DNA from: Lanius collurio
Lineage: Eukaryota; Chordata; Aves; Passeriformes; Laniidae
DNA length: 64,000 bases
Assembly: GCA_020086605.1 (NCBI GenBank)
Contig: JACBWW010000004.1
Coordinates: 16,171,146 to 16,235,145, forward strand
Direction: 5' to 3'
Program-made: the position numbers and the translations under genes
The notes under the pieces: generated by a model
Told to the model about the DNA's origin: nothing
The model's database searches: none
Seen by the model: the letters and a program-made list of their open reading frames with translations, nothing else
Shown: one piece after another, positions 27,901-39,700 of the stretch
Layout: every line of letters starts with the position of its first letter
Position numbering within the stretch: the stretch's first letter is position 1

Positions 27901-30900
27901 TCTAAGGCTTTCACTGAAATATGCAAAGTTCTGCTTGTCATAAGTGTGCAGTTTTCATTGATTAAACTACCACCCATGAAAAATTTTCACCAGCCCTGTA
28001 TACATCCAAGACATTGAAATGAACTAACAGTAACAGCTTTGGAAGCGTTTTCATCTGCAAACAGCTGTTAGCTAACTGTAGGTTCAGTTAACATATCCCA
28101 ATAGAATTCAAGCTATATGATTCTTCTTGGGGGTTTTTACTGAAAAGCCCAATTCCTCCCACAATCAGAAAAGTTAGTTTGTGTCCCAAAATCTCTAAGG
28201 ACAATAAAAGGCAACTGAAGTCCCAGACTCCACTCCCAGCGTTTGCCAAGGCCTCAGATGTCAGTACACAATGAAACACCTCTACAAAGATAAATGAAAT
28301 CCACCAAAATGTGCTCCCCTGTGCAAAGCTTGTTTCACAGGTACCCAAGCAGCCAATTCCAATCTGCCCCTCAGGGATCATTATTAAGATAACTGTAATT
28401 AAGGTTTTTCATCTAATCCCCAATGTTCTACAGCTGAGATTATTACACTAGCTCCTGGGTAACAAGATTGCAACATAATAAAGCTATGTCCCTATATGCA
28501 CCTAAACTCCACTGGAGATCAATAGTATCCTTCTGTCAATGACAGGAAATAATTAGTATATTAGGCAGCTTGGATAGTGAACAAAGAATCTCCTTCAGGA
28601 CCTCTGACTCCTCCTGCCTTTGTTTTTCTGTTAACAATTTCCATTGCAAAAAAACAAATAAGCATAAAAGATCTGTCTCTTGATCCCTACTGACCCCAGC
28701 TTCCTCCCATAAATAGCCCCAGACTTGCAGGCTCAAAAACCAGCAAAAAAAAGTTTAAAAATTCTAGTACTGCCTGAATCTCTCTGCATGATGGCATTCT
28801 CTCAGCCACCCACAGATGTAAATATTTTATGACACAGATTTGTCCATCAAATGACTGTAATCTTAAAGGTAGCTTTTAGTCTAAGGTATAAAAACAATTA
28901 GGCACATTTTGATATGTGGACTGTGAGACTCCTATACAAGATTTTGATCTGCAAATATTGGCATAATCAAAAGTTACCTCACTGAATTAAAATAATTAAT
29001 TTGTGTTTAAAAATGTTACTTCAAACAAAATCAGAGTGTAAAATAGAAAATATTGACTTCAATCCTCATCTGTTTGTTCTCACCTAATAAAATAGGCTCC
29101 TCTTTGCAAACTGCTCCCTGTGCAGACACCCTGGGAAATAAACAATAATCACACCTTGAGGACTCGATAGGAATAAGGAGGCAATATAGCATGTGGTATG
29201 GCAAACAGCTGCATGCTGCTTGGGAAAGCATCAAGTAAACCCTATCCCATCTCATTAACATCATTACACCCCACTTATCACACACCAGATTCAGATCAAC
29301 AGCTTAAAAGCACACATATATAACTCAGCTGAGTGCTGCAAAGAGCACACAAAACCCAGGTGGGACAAAAAACAGATTAAGGATAACTGCAAGTCAGAGC
29401 TTTCATCCAGGACAATAAGCCCAACATGGAAATCATATTTCATAATCCACAGTGCCAGACTCATAGGGCATTGGAGGGAATTATCAAAGCCAACTGTGTG
29501 TTCACCTGGACTAGTGACTGAGGATCAACAGCAACAGCTAAAAGACCAAACACATTTTGCAAGGGGTTTTTTTCCCCTTCTCTGCAAAAGAACAGGTTCT
29601 ATCTGCATACCATATGGCACTCAAAATACCTCATGCTGATGAAACCATTGAAGGTGTGAGATTATCAAAAGTATTTGGACAATACAATCAAGGATAGAAG
29701 TTTCACAGCATTGTGTGAAAAAAAAATCCACTTAAAATAAAACCCCACAAGATCAGGCTGATTTTGCCTATAAAATCCAATTTTACATACATTTTTCACC
29801 ATCTTCCAAATTCAGTTCTGTACCATCTTCTGTAAAGAAGCTACCATAAGAGGAAAAGAATCTTTAAAGAGTGAAATTGATGGTTGAAGACTGTTTTGGT
29901 ATTTTTCTGAGTTTTTACATTTTCTGCTTCTTAAAACAAATAAGAACATGTGCAGGATATTACAAAGAAAAATCTAAAATTAAAATTAATCACATCCTTG
30001 TTGCACTTGACAATTCAGAACACTGAATTTATTATCTTACATTTAGTCAAAAGATGTGCTTAACAGATCATCATCAACAAATGGAGCTTGGGGTGACAGA
30101 ACAAACAGAGACTCCTATTTTGCTGTACAACATTTCTGCTACTGCTGCCAGCTTACTTCAGTGTCTTATCAGTGATTACACCCTGGGTGTGCCATTACTG
30201 AAGGAACAGCTTCTGAGGCCAAATCTTTCATGGGACAAAATACATAGGACACAGTACCACTCAGCTGCTTTTAAGATGAAAAGTAATAATTATTGCCATG
30301 AATACCAAAGAGTATCAAGTTAAAGAAAAATACTGTCAAAGAGAGCAGAGGTCACAAGGAACAAAATTATAGCAAGAGCCTTCTGTGACATGCTTATGAA
30401 AATGGCATAGCTGGTGAGCAGCATCAGGAAGAGAATTAACTGCTTGAACTGCTCACAGGTTGATAACAGAGGCTGTAATCACTCCCACCTGTAAAAAGTC
30501 TCTCTCCTTCCATTCTATTGAAGTCTGCAGCACGGCTGGACCATAGCTTATGTGCTGACAGCAGCCAGGTGTGCACAGATATCAGTGACTGATTACAGCT
30601 CTCATTCTAAATGCTCCTTCTGCCAAGCTGTTGAAGCAATCGTAATTAAATTACTCACTAGAGACCTAGCTGCATTTTGGGGATCACAAAAGGATAAAGT
30701 TGGCTAGCTTTCACAATTAAAAAGGAAATGCTTTCATGTCAGGGCACCTTGAGAATCTGAAAGGTGCAGAAGAAGCAATTTCAAAAAGCACCTGTTACTC
30801 AAATTCTCTTCTTCCCCCCCAAAACAGGGACAGACAAATTTCTCGCTCCAATGTTGACAGCACTACCCATTCCAGATGATGCCCAAAGGGAACATGGGGC

Positions 30901-33900
30901 AAACAAGCTCTTGATCTGCAGTCTGAACTGATGTTTTACAGCTGTTACTCGAGGGAGGGGAAATGCCTTTCAGTACACTGAAAAGACTGAGCACTCTTAA
31001 AGCACTGAAGGGCTAAGGCAATTATGTAGTGGGCTATTACTAGGCATCAGAAAAGTGCATGGTGCTTTAATGAGAAGTAGCACCAGATCCTTGCCCTAAA
31101 GATGTTACATTACTTGGCACTGCCGGGCAAATGAAAGTAAATAGTGCCAAGAAGGATGAAGGCAGGGTTCATAACCCAAATCACAGTGGTACAATTTACA
31201 TCATGTACTAAAGTACACAGTTGCATTTCTCTTCTTTTTTATCCCAGTTCTCAGAAGATAAGGTCATTCACTGTCAGAAGACACCAAAGGCTTAGGTCAG
31301 GAACTGAAAATGAGACATCAGCCAGAAAACACTAGTTATGTGAAAGACCACTAAGCAAGCAAGAACAAAGCATGAGGGGAGAACTAAGAAGCAGGCAGAG
31401 TGCCTGACCTGTTGTAATGAAGTATGATTCACTCAAGATAAATCAGAGGTAACTCTTGCTTCATGTAGGATGGATGTCTCTGTAGTATCAAAGGCAAATC
31501 CCCAAGCATACTGATATTTAAACAGCTGACTGGTTTAGCCATGCATGACTAATGAAGTCTATGCAGATTTATTTTCTACACACTAGCAACCTTTTGCTCT
31601 CTGACTCAGTAAGTGAGTAAGCTGGGCACATTAGAGACGAATGGGTGATAATTAAACATGAACAATGAAGAGGGTTTCTGTAAGTAAAGCAAGCTGAGTA
31701 TGTTGGCATTGACATTAAAGGAGGTCATGAATTCTGGACAAAAATTGGCCCAGATGGTGAAAAACACAGAATACTGAGAGAGAGAGAGGGAATAGGGTTC
31801 ATCTCCCGACTGGAGGTCTGAATCCTGCACTGGAGAGCATGAGCTGTAACTGCTCAGTGGCACAGATAAAGTAAGTTTGGGGTACAAATGGCTCACGAAC
31901 ACATCAGAATAAAGCCCTCACCATAAAGAAAGGGTTACTTATTTAGCCATTTGCCCTGCTAGTAGTCTCTTCTACTGAGTATTCTGCACTGCAACCTAGT
32001 TTACAGACTATGCTCCAGAAATGCACTTTGGTACTCATTCACTTACTTTGTAGGGCGCAAAAAGGAAGGGCATTAATGCAGAGAGATGGGCCTGCTCTGA
32101 CAGCCTTGGTATCTCACACACATGGGGCTTAGGCTAGCTTCAGTCTTCCTTAATAAATCAAAAATATTCTGTGCTTTACTTGAAAGTCTTAGACATTTTT
32201 TGCTAATTTTGATATCCTTCCTTTTATGTCAGGTAAAAAGAGATTTTGGCTAGTAAGCCTCACTCACTTTGATTACATAACTGGAGTTATCAAAAGCCCT
32301 TCTTGTGATGGTGCTAAATTAATGAACAAAGGAACAAAGTCACCATAACTCCCTTTCCCTCTAATCCTTCCCTCCTCCAAATGTGTTTCATATAAAGACA
32401 GTAAAAGCATGTAGGCTATGCATCACATGAAAAGGGATTGGGAAAAATATATAACACTGCAGAAAAAAAGAAAAACAAACCAGCAGCCCTGTATATTACT
32501 TCTCTCCGAGACAAAAAACAAGTATCACTTTGCCAAGCAATCTCATTGGAAGGTTAGAGGATTTCTTTACTTATCATCAGGATTCTTGAAAAGCATGGAG
32601 ACTGGAAGCATATGAAGATACAAACACAAGAACACAAAAAGCTTGGGCTGCCTTTTCTCTTTACCAATCAGATGGAAAAAGCTGTTTTTAAACCAGGTGG
32701 CTATTACAACCCAAAGTTTATAAATAAACGAAAAAATAATACCTCTAAAAAGCCAATCAATAGTCAGCAGATGGATTTAACTGTTTCAACAACAACATAA
32801 AACTTATTTGAAAAGGTGCTTTATACTCTGCTTGCACTAGTCATTTCTACAAATCATTGATCTTTTACAAACACCTCCATTAATACATACTTGTGTTAGC
32901 CTGGCAATTGCTCTTGGAAAGTTAGACCTTCAGTGTTACTCATCTGCATGAGGCACTGAGTAAAAGCAGCATTTTCCATTTCCATTAGCTAGATTGCCAA
33001 TGCCTCTTTTTATGCATTCTCTCTGTGCAGAAAATGTTATTGTTTGACCAGACAGACAAGAATGTGAATTAAAGAATCTGCAAAGCTGTTCACAGACAAC
33101 AGTTTAAATACAGATCATATCTCAGGTAAGGTTAGAATGCTTCACTACCATGTTTTCATTTCATATCATGGTTAAGAGTAACAGGATGAAGTTCACCCCA
33201 CATGCAAGACACTTTACTAACATCATGGGTTAACTTTAATTCTGCTGCCTTACATGCTTAAAGTTACACATTTGAACAGTCTAAGCAACAGCTTGGCATG
33301 CCAGGGTTGCTTAATATTTCTAATATCAACTGCAGTACACTAACACTGACTTCCTACATCTGAGACCAATATATAAATTCTAAAAATAGGTTGAAAGCCC
33401 ACATTTATTGAACGTGATGCTGAAATGATTACAATATCTATAAAGACTGAAGAGTGTGGAACAAATTCAAAAAATTAAGAATAGATTTTTAAATGGCACG
33501 GAAAATAAATCAGTATATCGCAAATAGTACCATTGCTTCTATTTCTACCTTTTCAGATGTTAGTACTGGCCAGTGTGAAGGCCAAACCTTTAAATACCCT
33601 TTAGTGCAACGGACTTTCTCAAATGAATTTGAGGATGGGGGGGGTCTGTGGGTTTTTCCTGTGTTTGTTTTTAATGTTGATACAGTCAAAGAACTCAGAA
33701 TGAAGCATATTAAAACTGAATTTATGCCCCCATAGCTCCCATTAATTTCTTATTCTGAAGAATCTTGATTCCTACAGTGTAAAGAGCATCTAAAACAGAG
33801 CTACAGAGAAATAGCTAAAATTAAAGGCTGTATCATCATTTCCACTAGGAATTTAAGTCCTTGTCTTGCTAAGTAATACTGGTGAATGGATAAACATGTC

Positions 33901-33930
33901 TATAGGTGTATAATATGCATCTCTGCCACC

Positions 33931-33978
33931 TCTGAAGGGTGACAGGGAAGCACAGGTGCTTCCTCTTCACCCTTCAGA
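33931..33978. repeat. 48-nt near-perfect inverted repeat (hairpin)
   Basis: Arms TCTGAAGGGTGA (33931-33942) and TCACCCTTCAGA (33967-33978) pair over 12 bp. After a 3x3 interruption, GGAAGCAC (33946-33953) pairs with GTGCTTCC (33956-33963) over 8 bp around AG. Outside the arms pairing stops. It can form on either strand. Origin unknown: a small palindrome, a transposon end remnant or a structured RNA element. Confidence 0.9.
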
Positions 33979-36347
33979 TACAGCAGTTCCAAGCCAGTTG
34001 TATCTGAGTTAGGAAGCTTAATGGCCCAGTCCTGCAACAAAAGTTAAAAAGGAAAAACATAATGGTGCACCAAGCTTTATTCAGCACTGATAAGACTGAA
34101 TATCTTTGCAAAATTTACTCTAGCAAATAATTTAAAAAAAACAAACATAAATCACAGCTACCAATATTTAATTTGGGATAATCTGGGAGATCATCAAGAA
34201 TAATTGAAGAGAACACCATACTTCCCATTTATCTGCCTCAGAGGCACTGATATATTCTTCATCAAACACATGAAAATGCAAATTTCCAGTGTGGACATTT
34301 GACTTGATTAACAAAAATGGGAAGGCAAAGTATATACAGTTAGTCAGCCTTTTGCTATCATTTTCATTGTGCAAAATTCAACCTGTTCTATTTACTTCAA
34401 TACTCCATATTTATACCAGTGGGAGACCACAGATTGCTCATAAGGTAGAAATAGCCATCCTCTAAATTAATAGAATGGACTGCTGTGGCCAAAAAAACAT
34501 TCTATCAAAGAGCCTGATGCATTTCTAAATAAAAGGCCTGAGGTTACACAGAAGGTATCTCCCCCTGCCATTACTTGCACTGAAATGCAGTCTAGAGTAT
34601 TAACTTCACTTGATAGATGCCTGTACTTCAATTAGCAATATCGAAAAGGTAGGAACAGGACTTAAGCCTTCTCAACTACACAACCCACAGTGTATCCTAA
34701 CTGTATCAGCAAGTCAGAAGTAGAACTCTTATTTCTTATGATACATGATAAAGCCAAAATCAATCAAACAAAACTTACAAAAAAAGTCATACGCACTTTT
34801 TGAAGGTCCAGGATGAAGTCTTGTCCTGTTCCAGAAGAAGTCCACACAACTTACCTTTCCAGATCATTTTGAAACCCACATCCTTCTGTGAGCATTTGCA
34901 AATTACCAGCCAGGCCTGATAACTGGAGGCTGGTTGCTACGCTGCCCACAACACCCCCACTCATTTCAAACTCCCCTCTCTGCAGTGTTTCCAGCTGCCA
35001 GCTCTGAAAAAGCAGCAAGAAATCCCCAATTACAGACACAGGAACCTGGCTCTTCCTGACGCTTCAGGGCCTGTTCTAAGCCATTAGCAACAGCTTAACA
35101 AGGGCACTGCAATGTTCTGGAGTTGTGAAGCCAAACATTAGAAACAAACCCCACAGTATCAATAACATATTTCCTGGATGTGTATTTAAATGCAGCCCAA
35201 CAGAATTCTAAGTAGTGTTTCTTTCACACATTTGTGTGCCATGCTTAGCAAGTCGAAACTGATTGACTGAACATGCAGTTTGAGAGTGGGAAAGTGGGTC
35301 CCCAATTGATAAAAGCAAACCAAAACAGAAATGTAGAAACTTGGCACCAGATCTTGTGACTCCAATATGGTTTCTTCTGGACCCAAAAGAAACATTCTGA
35401 ATTCCAAAGCAACCCAAAACCAGACATAGCATTACAGTCTTTAAAACTGTGTCAGTAGTACCTTTTTTATACAGCCCCATCAAAGTATGAATGCTGACAG
35501 GCCTTTCCAATATCTGTTTGAGAGAAATATGCTGAAAGAAATGGGAGACCAAACAAACACTACGTATTATGAATGACTCAGAAAAGCAGGCTTTTTGGCC
35601 TTCAGCAGAAATGGATTGTCACCATGTGCTAAACAGCTTGCTACATGTGCCAATCAATTCAGTCATGTCTCAGACTTTTAGGGGAAAAGTTGCAGATATG
35701 ACAGTGCTGTGGTACCAATATTGCTAGTATCACCAATATTACTACTACCACAAATACCTTAATGAAAAGCAATTTTTTTCTGGGTTTAAAATTAATACTC
35801 ATGATGAACCAAATTATTGAAGCCTACTGTTATGCTTACTACAGCACTCATGGTGTATTCCTTTGTTCCTTGCCTTGGAGCAGTGAGAGAGAGGAGGCTG
35901 TCACCTCAAATAGGAGAAGGAGGCAGACAGTAGAACTGAAATGATCTGCTCCCTCCAGGCAGAAGGAAAGGCCAAATCATGATGAGCAGAGGAAATGTCC
36001 AAAAGCTTATTATCTGCCCCCTAAAGGCAGACTTAAGGGGTTTGTTCGATTATTTTATCAGAAATCGCAGTAGTAACTGGCCAATGTTTTGAGATGAAGC
36101 AAATCAACACATCAAGAAACACAACAGTGCCGCTGTGTATTTAACTGATCACTGGGAACATTCTCACAAACACTACCCAGCATACAGACAGTATTTCAGT
36201 AGAAGGCTATCTAGAACACTGCTCATTTTACATGCATTAACATGTCTTTTTCACCAAGGTTTGAATGAAAATCTCAAAGCATAGTGCAGTACATAAAACC
36301 AAGACATTTTTTACCTATGCAAATATTACATACAATATCTGCGAGTT

Positions 36348-36373
36348 ATTTCTGGTTTCTCTAAACCAGAAAT
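36348..36373. repeat. 11-bp perfect hairpin near the EGF3 exon
   Basis: ATTTCTGGTTT and AAACCAGAAAT flank the four bases CTCT. In the NRXN3 transcript this hairpin lies about 290-320 nt downstream of the EGF3 donor at 36666. Confidence 0.85.
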
Positions 36374-36665
36374 TCCATTAACATCAATTACCATCAATGG
36401 CCTGGTCAAGTTAACTTTCAAAAAGAAGGGGGGGAAAAACCAACAAAAAACAACCAAACAAACCCAATACATGCTGAATTGCATATTTTCATTTCAAGGA
36501 GAAAAAAAATAAGCTGCTATAGGCCTAAAAGGAATTTCCAAGAGAAAAAGTTTGGCTTTCACACTGGGAAAGTTGTATTGTAACTGAAAGAAAAACAAAT
36601 TGTGTTCTCTGTGCTGTCATATATCAGAACTCACAGCTCACCAATGCACTGAAAAGTGTACTTAC

Positions 36666-36785
36666 GATCATTACACTGGCTCCCAGAATATGAAGTCATG
36701 GAGCAATCACAGGTGAAGCCTTCCCATTGCTGATTACAGATGCCCTGATTTGCACAGGAATCTTCCTGGCAGGTAGTGCTCGGTC
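36666..36785 (-). CDS. NRXN3: NRXN3 exon, third EGF-like domain (120 nt)
   Basis: A 120-nt, phase 1-1 exon coding for EGF-like domain 3, between LNS5 and LNS6. The acceptor is CATCCTTTCTCCAG|GA and the donor GATC|GTAAGT. The peptide starts (G)[19 protein letters not shown] and continues [20 protein letters not shown]. All six EGF cysteines are present with spacing C-x4-C-x5-C-x8-C-x1-C-x9-C. The final split codon begins with C, which fits proline of the CNDPG linker that opens LNS6. In alpha-neurexin structures this EGF acts as the hinge to LNS6. From memory the mammalian protein reads GVCMQQ and SGNQC, so I, N and S here are substitutions. The following exon is beyond the left edge, at least 36.6 kb away. 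Confidence 0.97.
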
Positions 36786-39700
36786 CTGGAGAAAGGATGA
36801 CAAGAAAAGAGTGAAATAAAGCTGAGAGAATCACTTTGGTCAGGCCCACAAAAGCTTTAATTAATCATTACCATCAGGATTCTCACGCAGAAGAGAGAAA
36901 GCACTAACGAAACACTTCCATTCCTGGACATGCAAGAAACTCAGGTAAAAGGAGTACAAGGACAAGTGTACACCTCACAATAAAACAGCAAACTGTAACA
37001 CAGAGCAAGAAGAAAGGGGGAACAGCAACATATTCCCTCTTAAGCAGGCCCAGCTCATATGTTCTCAACTTGCTCAAAGAAATTTACAGTAAAATAGGGG
37101 GTGATGCCAGGCCAACAAACATGGCCAGGTTGTTGTGTTTCCCTAGAAGGTTGATCCCTGTATAGAAATGAAAGCTAATTAATAGGTCCATAAACAATGC
37201 CTCACCACACACAAAGAAACCTGATAATGTAGATTCAAACTGCAGTTTTGAAGCCTCAGCTGACTATAACTTGGCTTTATAGGTTAATAAAAATCAACCA
37301 AACAAAAAATCAAAGACTCTGACCTATTACATAGGTTCCTCTGGAAACATGCTAATAAAGTCCTCAGAAAGGCATGACACTAATCTACAACACTTCCTTC
37401 TGGACTGCCTTCCATGCTTTTGGTGGAAGCAGAGAAGGAAGCAGCAGCACTAACAGAAGTCATTGTTCTGTGATTTGCAGCTAACAGTTGCTAGCCTACT
37501 CAGACAAGCCTTGCAAAGATAAAACCCAAGCAATAGCAAAAAAGTAATCTTCAGATCAGAAGGACTCTGAATGACAGCTACTGTGTCATCTGCTAGGAGG
37601 CAGCTGGATTCTGAATAATCTGAGAGAGGGCATGAAGCTGCGAGTCATAGATTACAAGTACATGAGTTTACAAGTTACTTCCTGGGAAAGTATTTTATCT
37701 TCAGCATTCTAGACAAAGGTATGCTGATCCTGTTGTGCATGATTTTAAATAAAATGTATGCATACATTTGACACACCTACTATGCCATATCCCGTACGTG
37801 TTGGAAAAGAAGAAACAAAAGCAGCAAAGCAGATAATAAAGGATCAACTGGCTAGGGTGTCTGGGATCAGTTCATTAACCACTTCCAGTCTAGGACAATG
37901 CTATAAGGACAAAGAAACAACTGTTCAACCCATCCCATAATTGTTCTTCACAATCTTTGCTAGCAAAAGCAACTCCACAAGGCTCAATCCCACTCCTTCA
38001 TACTTATTTCTTCATCACATCAGCACCATTGATTAGATAGGACAGACCAAAGTGGAGACAGCATTTTTAAATATTTTAACATAAAATTAAACCCTTCAAC
38101 CTCCATCTGACACCATCCATAGTGATTTCACTAAATCCCATCATTATTTGGAATCTGTGATATTGAGATAGCACACCTTGGCACTTCCATATTTATAAGC
38201 TCTTGTAGAACCCATATCTAACTGTAAGTCCCATGCCAGACCATGATCCTCCCAACAATTCAAAGACCAAGCCAGGAATGGACCCTTATAACTTTGGTGC
38301 AGAGTTTCTGTTCTTCCCATCAGATCATCTTTCCTCACTGCAGGAACAGAATAGATGAATTTCAGTACCTTTTCAGCTATCTGCATTTTTTTACATCTCT
38401 CCTCCAATGAGAAGGAACATGTGACTCAGTAAGCAGAGTTTGAATGTTAACAAAAACCCAAGCTTCTTCCAGAATTTATTGCACTGTTTAAAAAAAATAA
38501 ACAAACCCCAAAACCTCTAGGTAGAAACATAAGTGTGGTTGATAGAAGATGACAAGAAAATCCCTGAAGGAAAGTTCACCTATTGAAAAGAAGTGACAGC
38601 AGCAGCCACAGCAAGAAAACCCCATGTTGCTATGCTGAGGAAAGTTGAGCAGCAATTTTCAACACTATTCTCCTCCCCTCCGCCTCTTCTTCCCACCCAC
38701 CTGACTCTCATTTGCAGCCATAAGAATCCCAGTGGTCTCAGTGGCACAGTGTGAAATTAACAGATCCCTTCTAGGATTAGAACAGAGCTGACAGACTTCG
38801 CAGCGTGGGCCGGTAGGCACATGTATGTACAGGCTTCCCTCCTGCTTTTACTCTTGTAAAAATCATGGAAATAAATATATATACATGTGCATCAGGTTGT
38901 GGTCTGACGCTTGCTATGGACTTATTCTGGCCAAGCAAAAGAAGGGATAACACTTAACAATCTGAAACAGAATATTAGTTGCCATTTTGCCTAAAATGTC
39001 TGAATTATCTGAGGAAAAGGAATGAGGAACTGATATCTCTCTCACACATTACTATCCCACTATCTAGCCTCTAACCCCAAACATGAATGCCAATACTCAT
39101 AGAGGTATAAACAAACAAAATATATTTTAAAAATTAAACCAGAAAGTGTGTGTGACTCTGTGCAAACTTGCTACAGCATCAACTACAAAGATCATTATAT
39201 AGAAGCAGAGCAGAACACCACTTTCAGCGTTTCTCCACTTTTCCTACATTCTTCTGAGAACACTTTAATCAGTAACTGGACTTTACAGTGGGCATAAACT
39301 TTGACTAGATGCTGTAAGAGAAAGGACTCTTCAAGCAATAAGACTGCTGAGGCCCAGTACCTGTGGCTTGAGGTGTTCATTCAATAGGGCCCAGAGAGCC
39401 CAAGCACTTGAATTCATGGCCTGTGTCATGGTATCTGAACTGTACTTTACAGAAACCAACTGTGCAGATGGGAACAGCACTTTCAGCAGTCAGAGGCGGG
39501 GGAAGAAAGAAAAATCCATAACAATGAGTAATTTTGAAAGCCTGACATTACCACAAGGAAGCTTGAAGCCTGTTCTGCCATCTTTAGAGTCAGTTGTGAC
39601 AGCACAGCATAGATGCTGGGCCTTACTTGGCCTCACTTCTCAGTACTATGGGCCATTTGCATCATAAAAGGATCATTGTCTCAGAGAGTTCATCTGCTCC

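Larger units (their letters stand above)
1..36665 (-). other. NRXN3: NRXN3 long intron after the EGF3 exon (partial, at least 36.7 kb)
   Basis: Phase 1 intron leading towards LNS6. In NRXN genes this intron is long and contains the beta-neurexin promoter and first exon. Neither a CpG-rich promoter nor a histidine/serine-rich beta leader exon is seen here, so they should lie further left. Contents recognised are a purine tract at 967-1024, a MIR-like relic at 5885-6045, CR1 pieces at 7770-8100, a CR1/L3 fragment at 17570-17930 and a run of 13 G at 18217-18229. There are also hairpins near 20.1, 33.9 and 36.35 kb. Possible conserved noncoding stretches lie near 18.95-19.16 and 30.4-30.7 kb. The rest, including 0-5.8, 8.1-17.5 and 20.4-30.4 kb, shows nothing recognisable beyond short simple repeats. 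Confidence 0.85.

Noticed and set aside
1..36665. Beta-neurexin promoter and first exon, expected somewhere in this intron
   Set aside because: No CpG-rich region and no His/Ser-rich leader peptide frame were found in this part; it probably lies further left.
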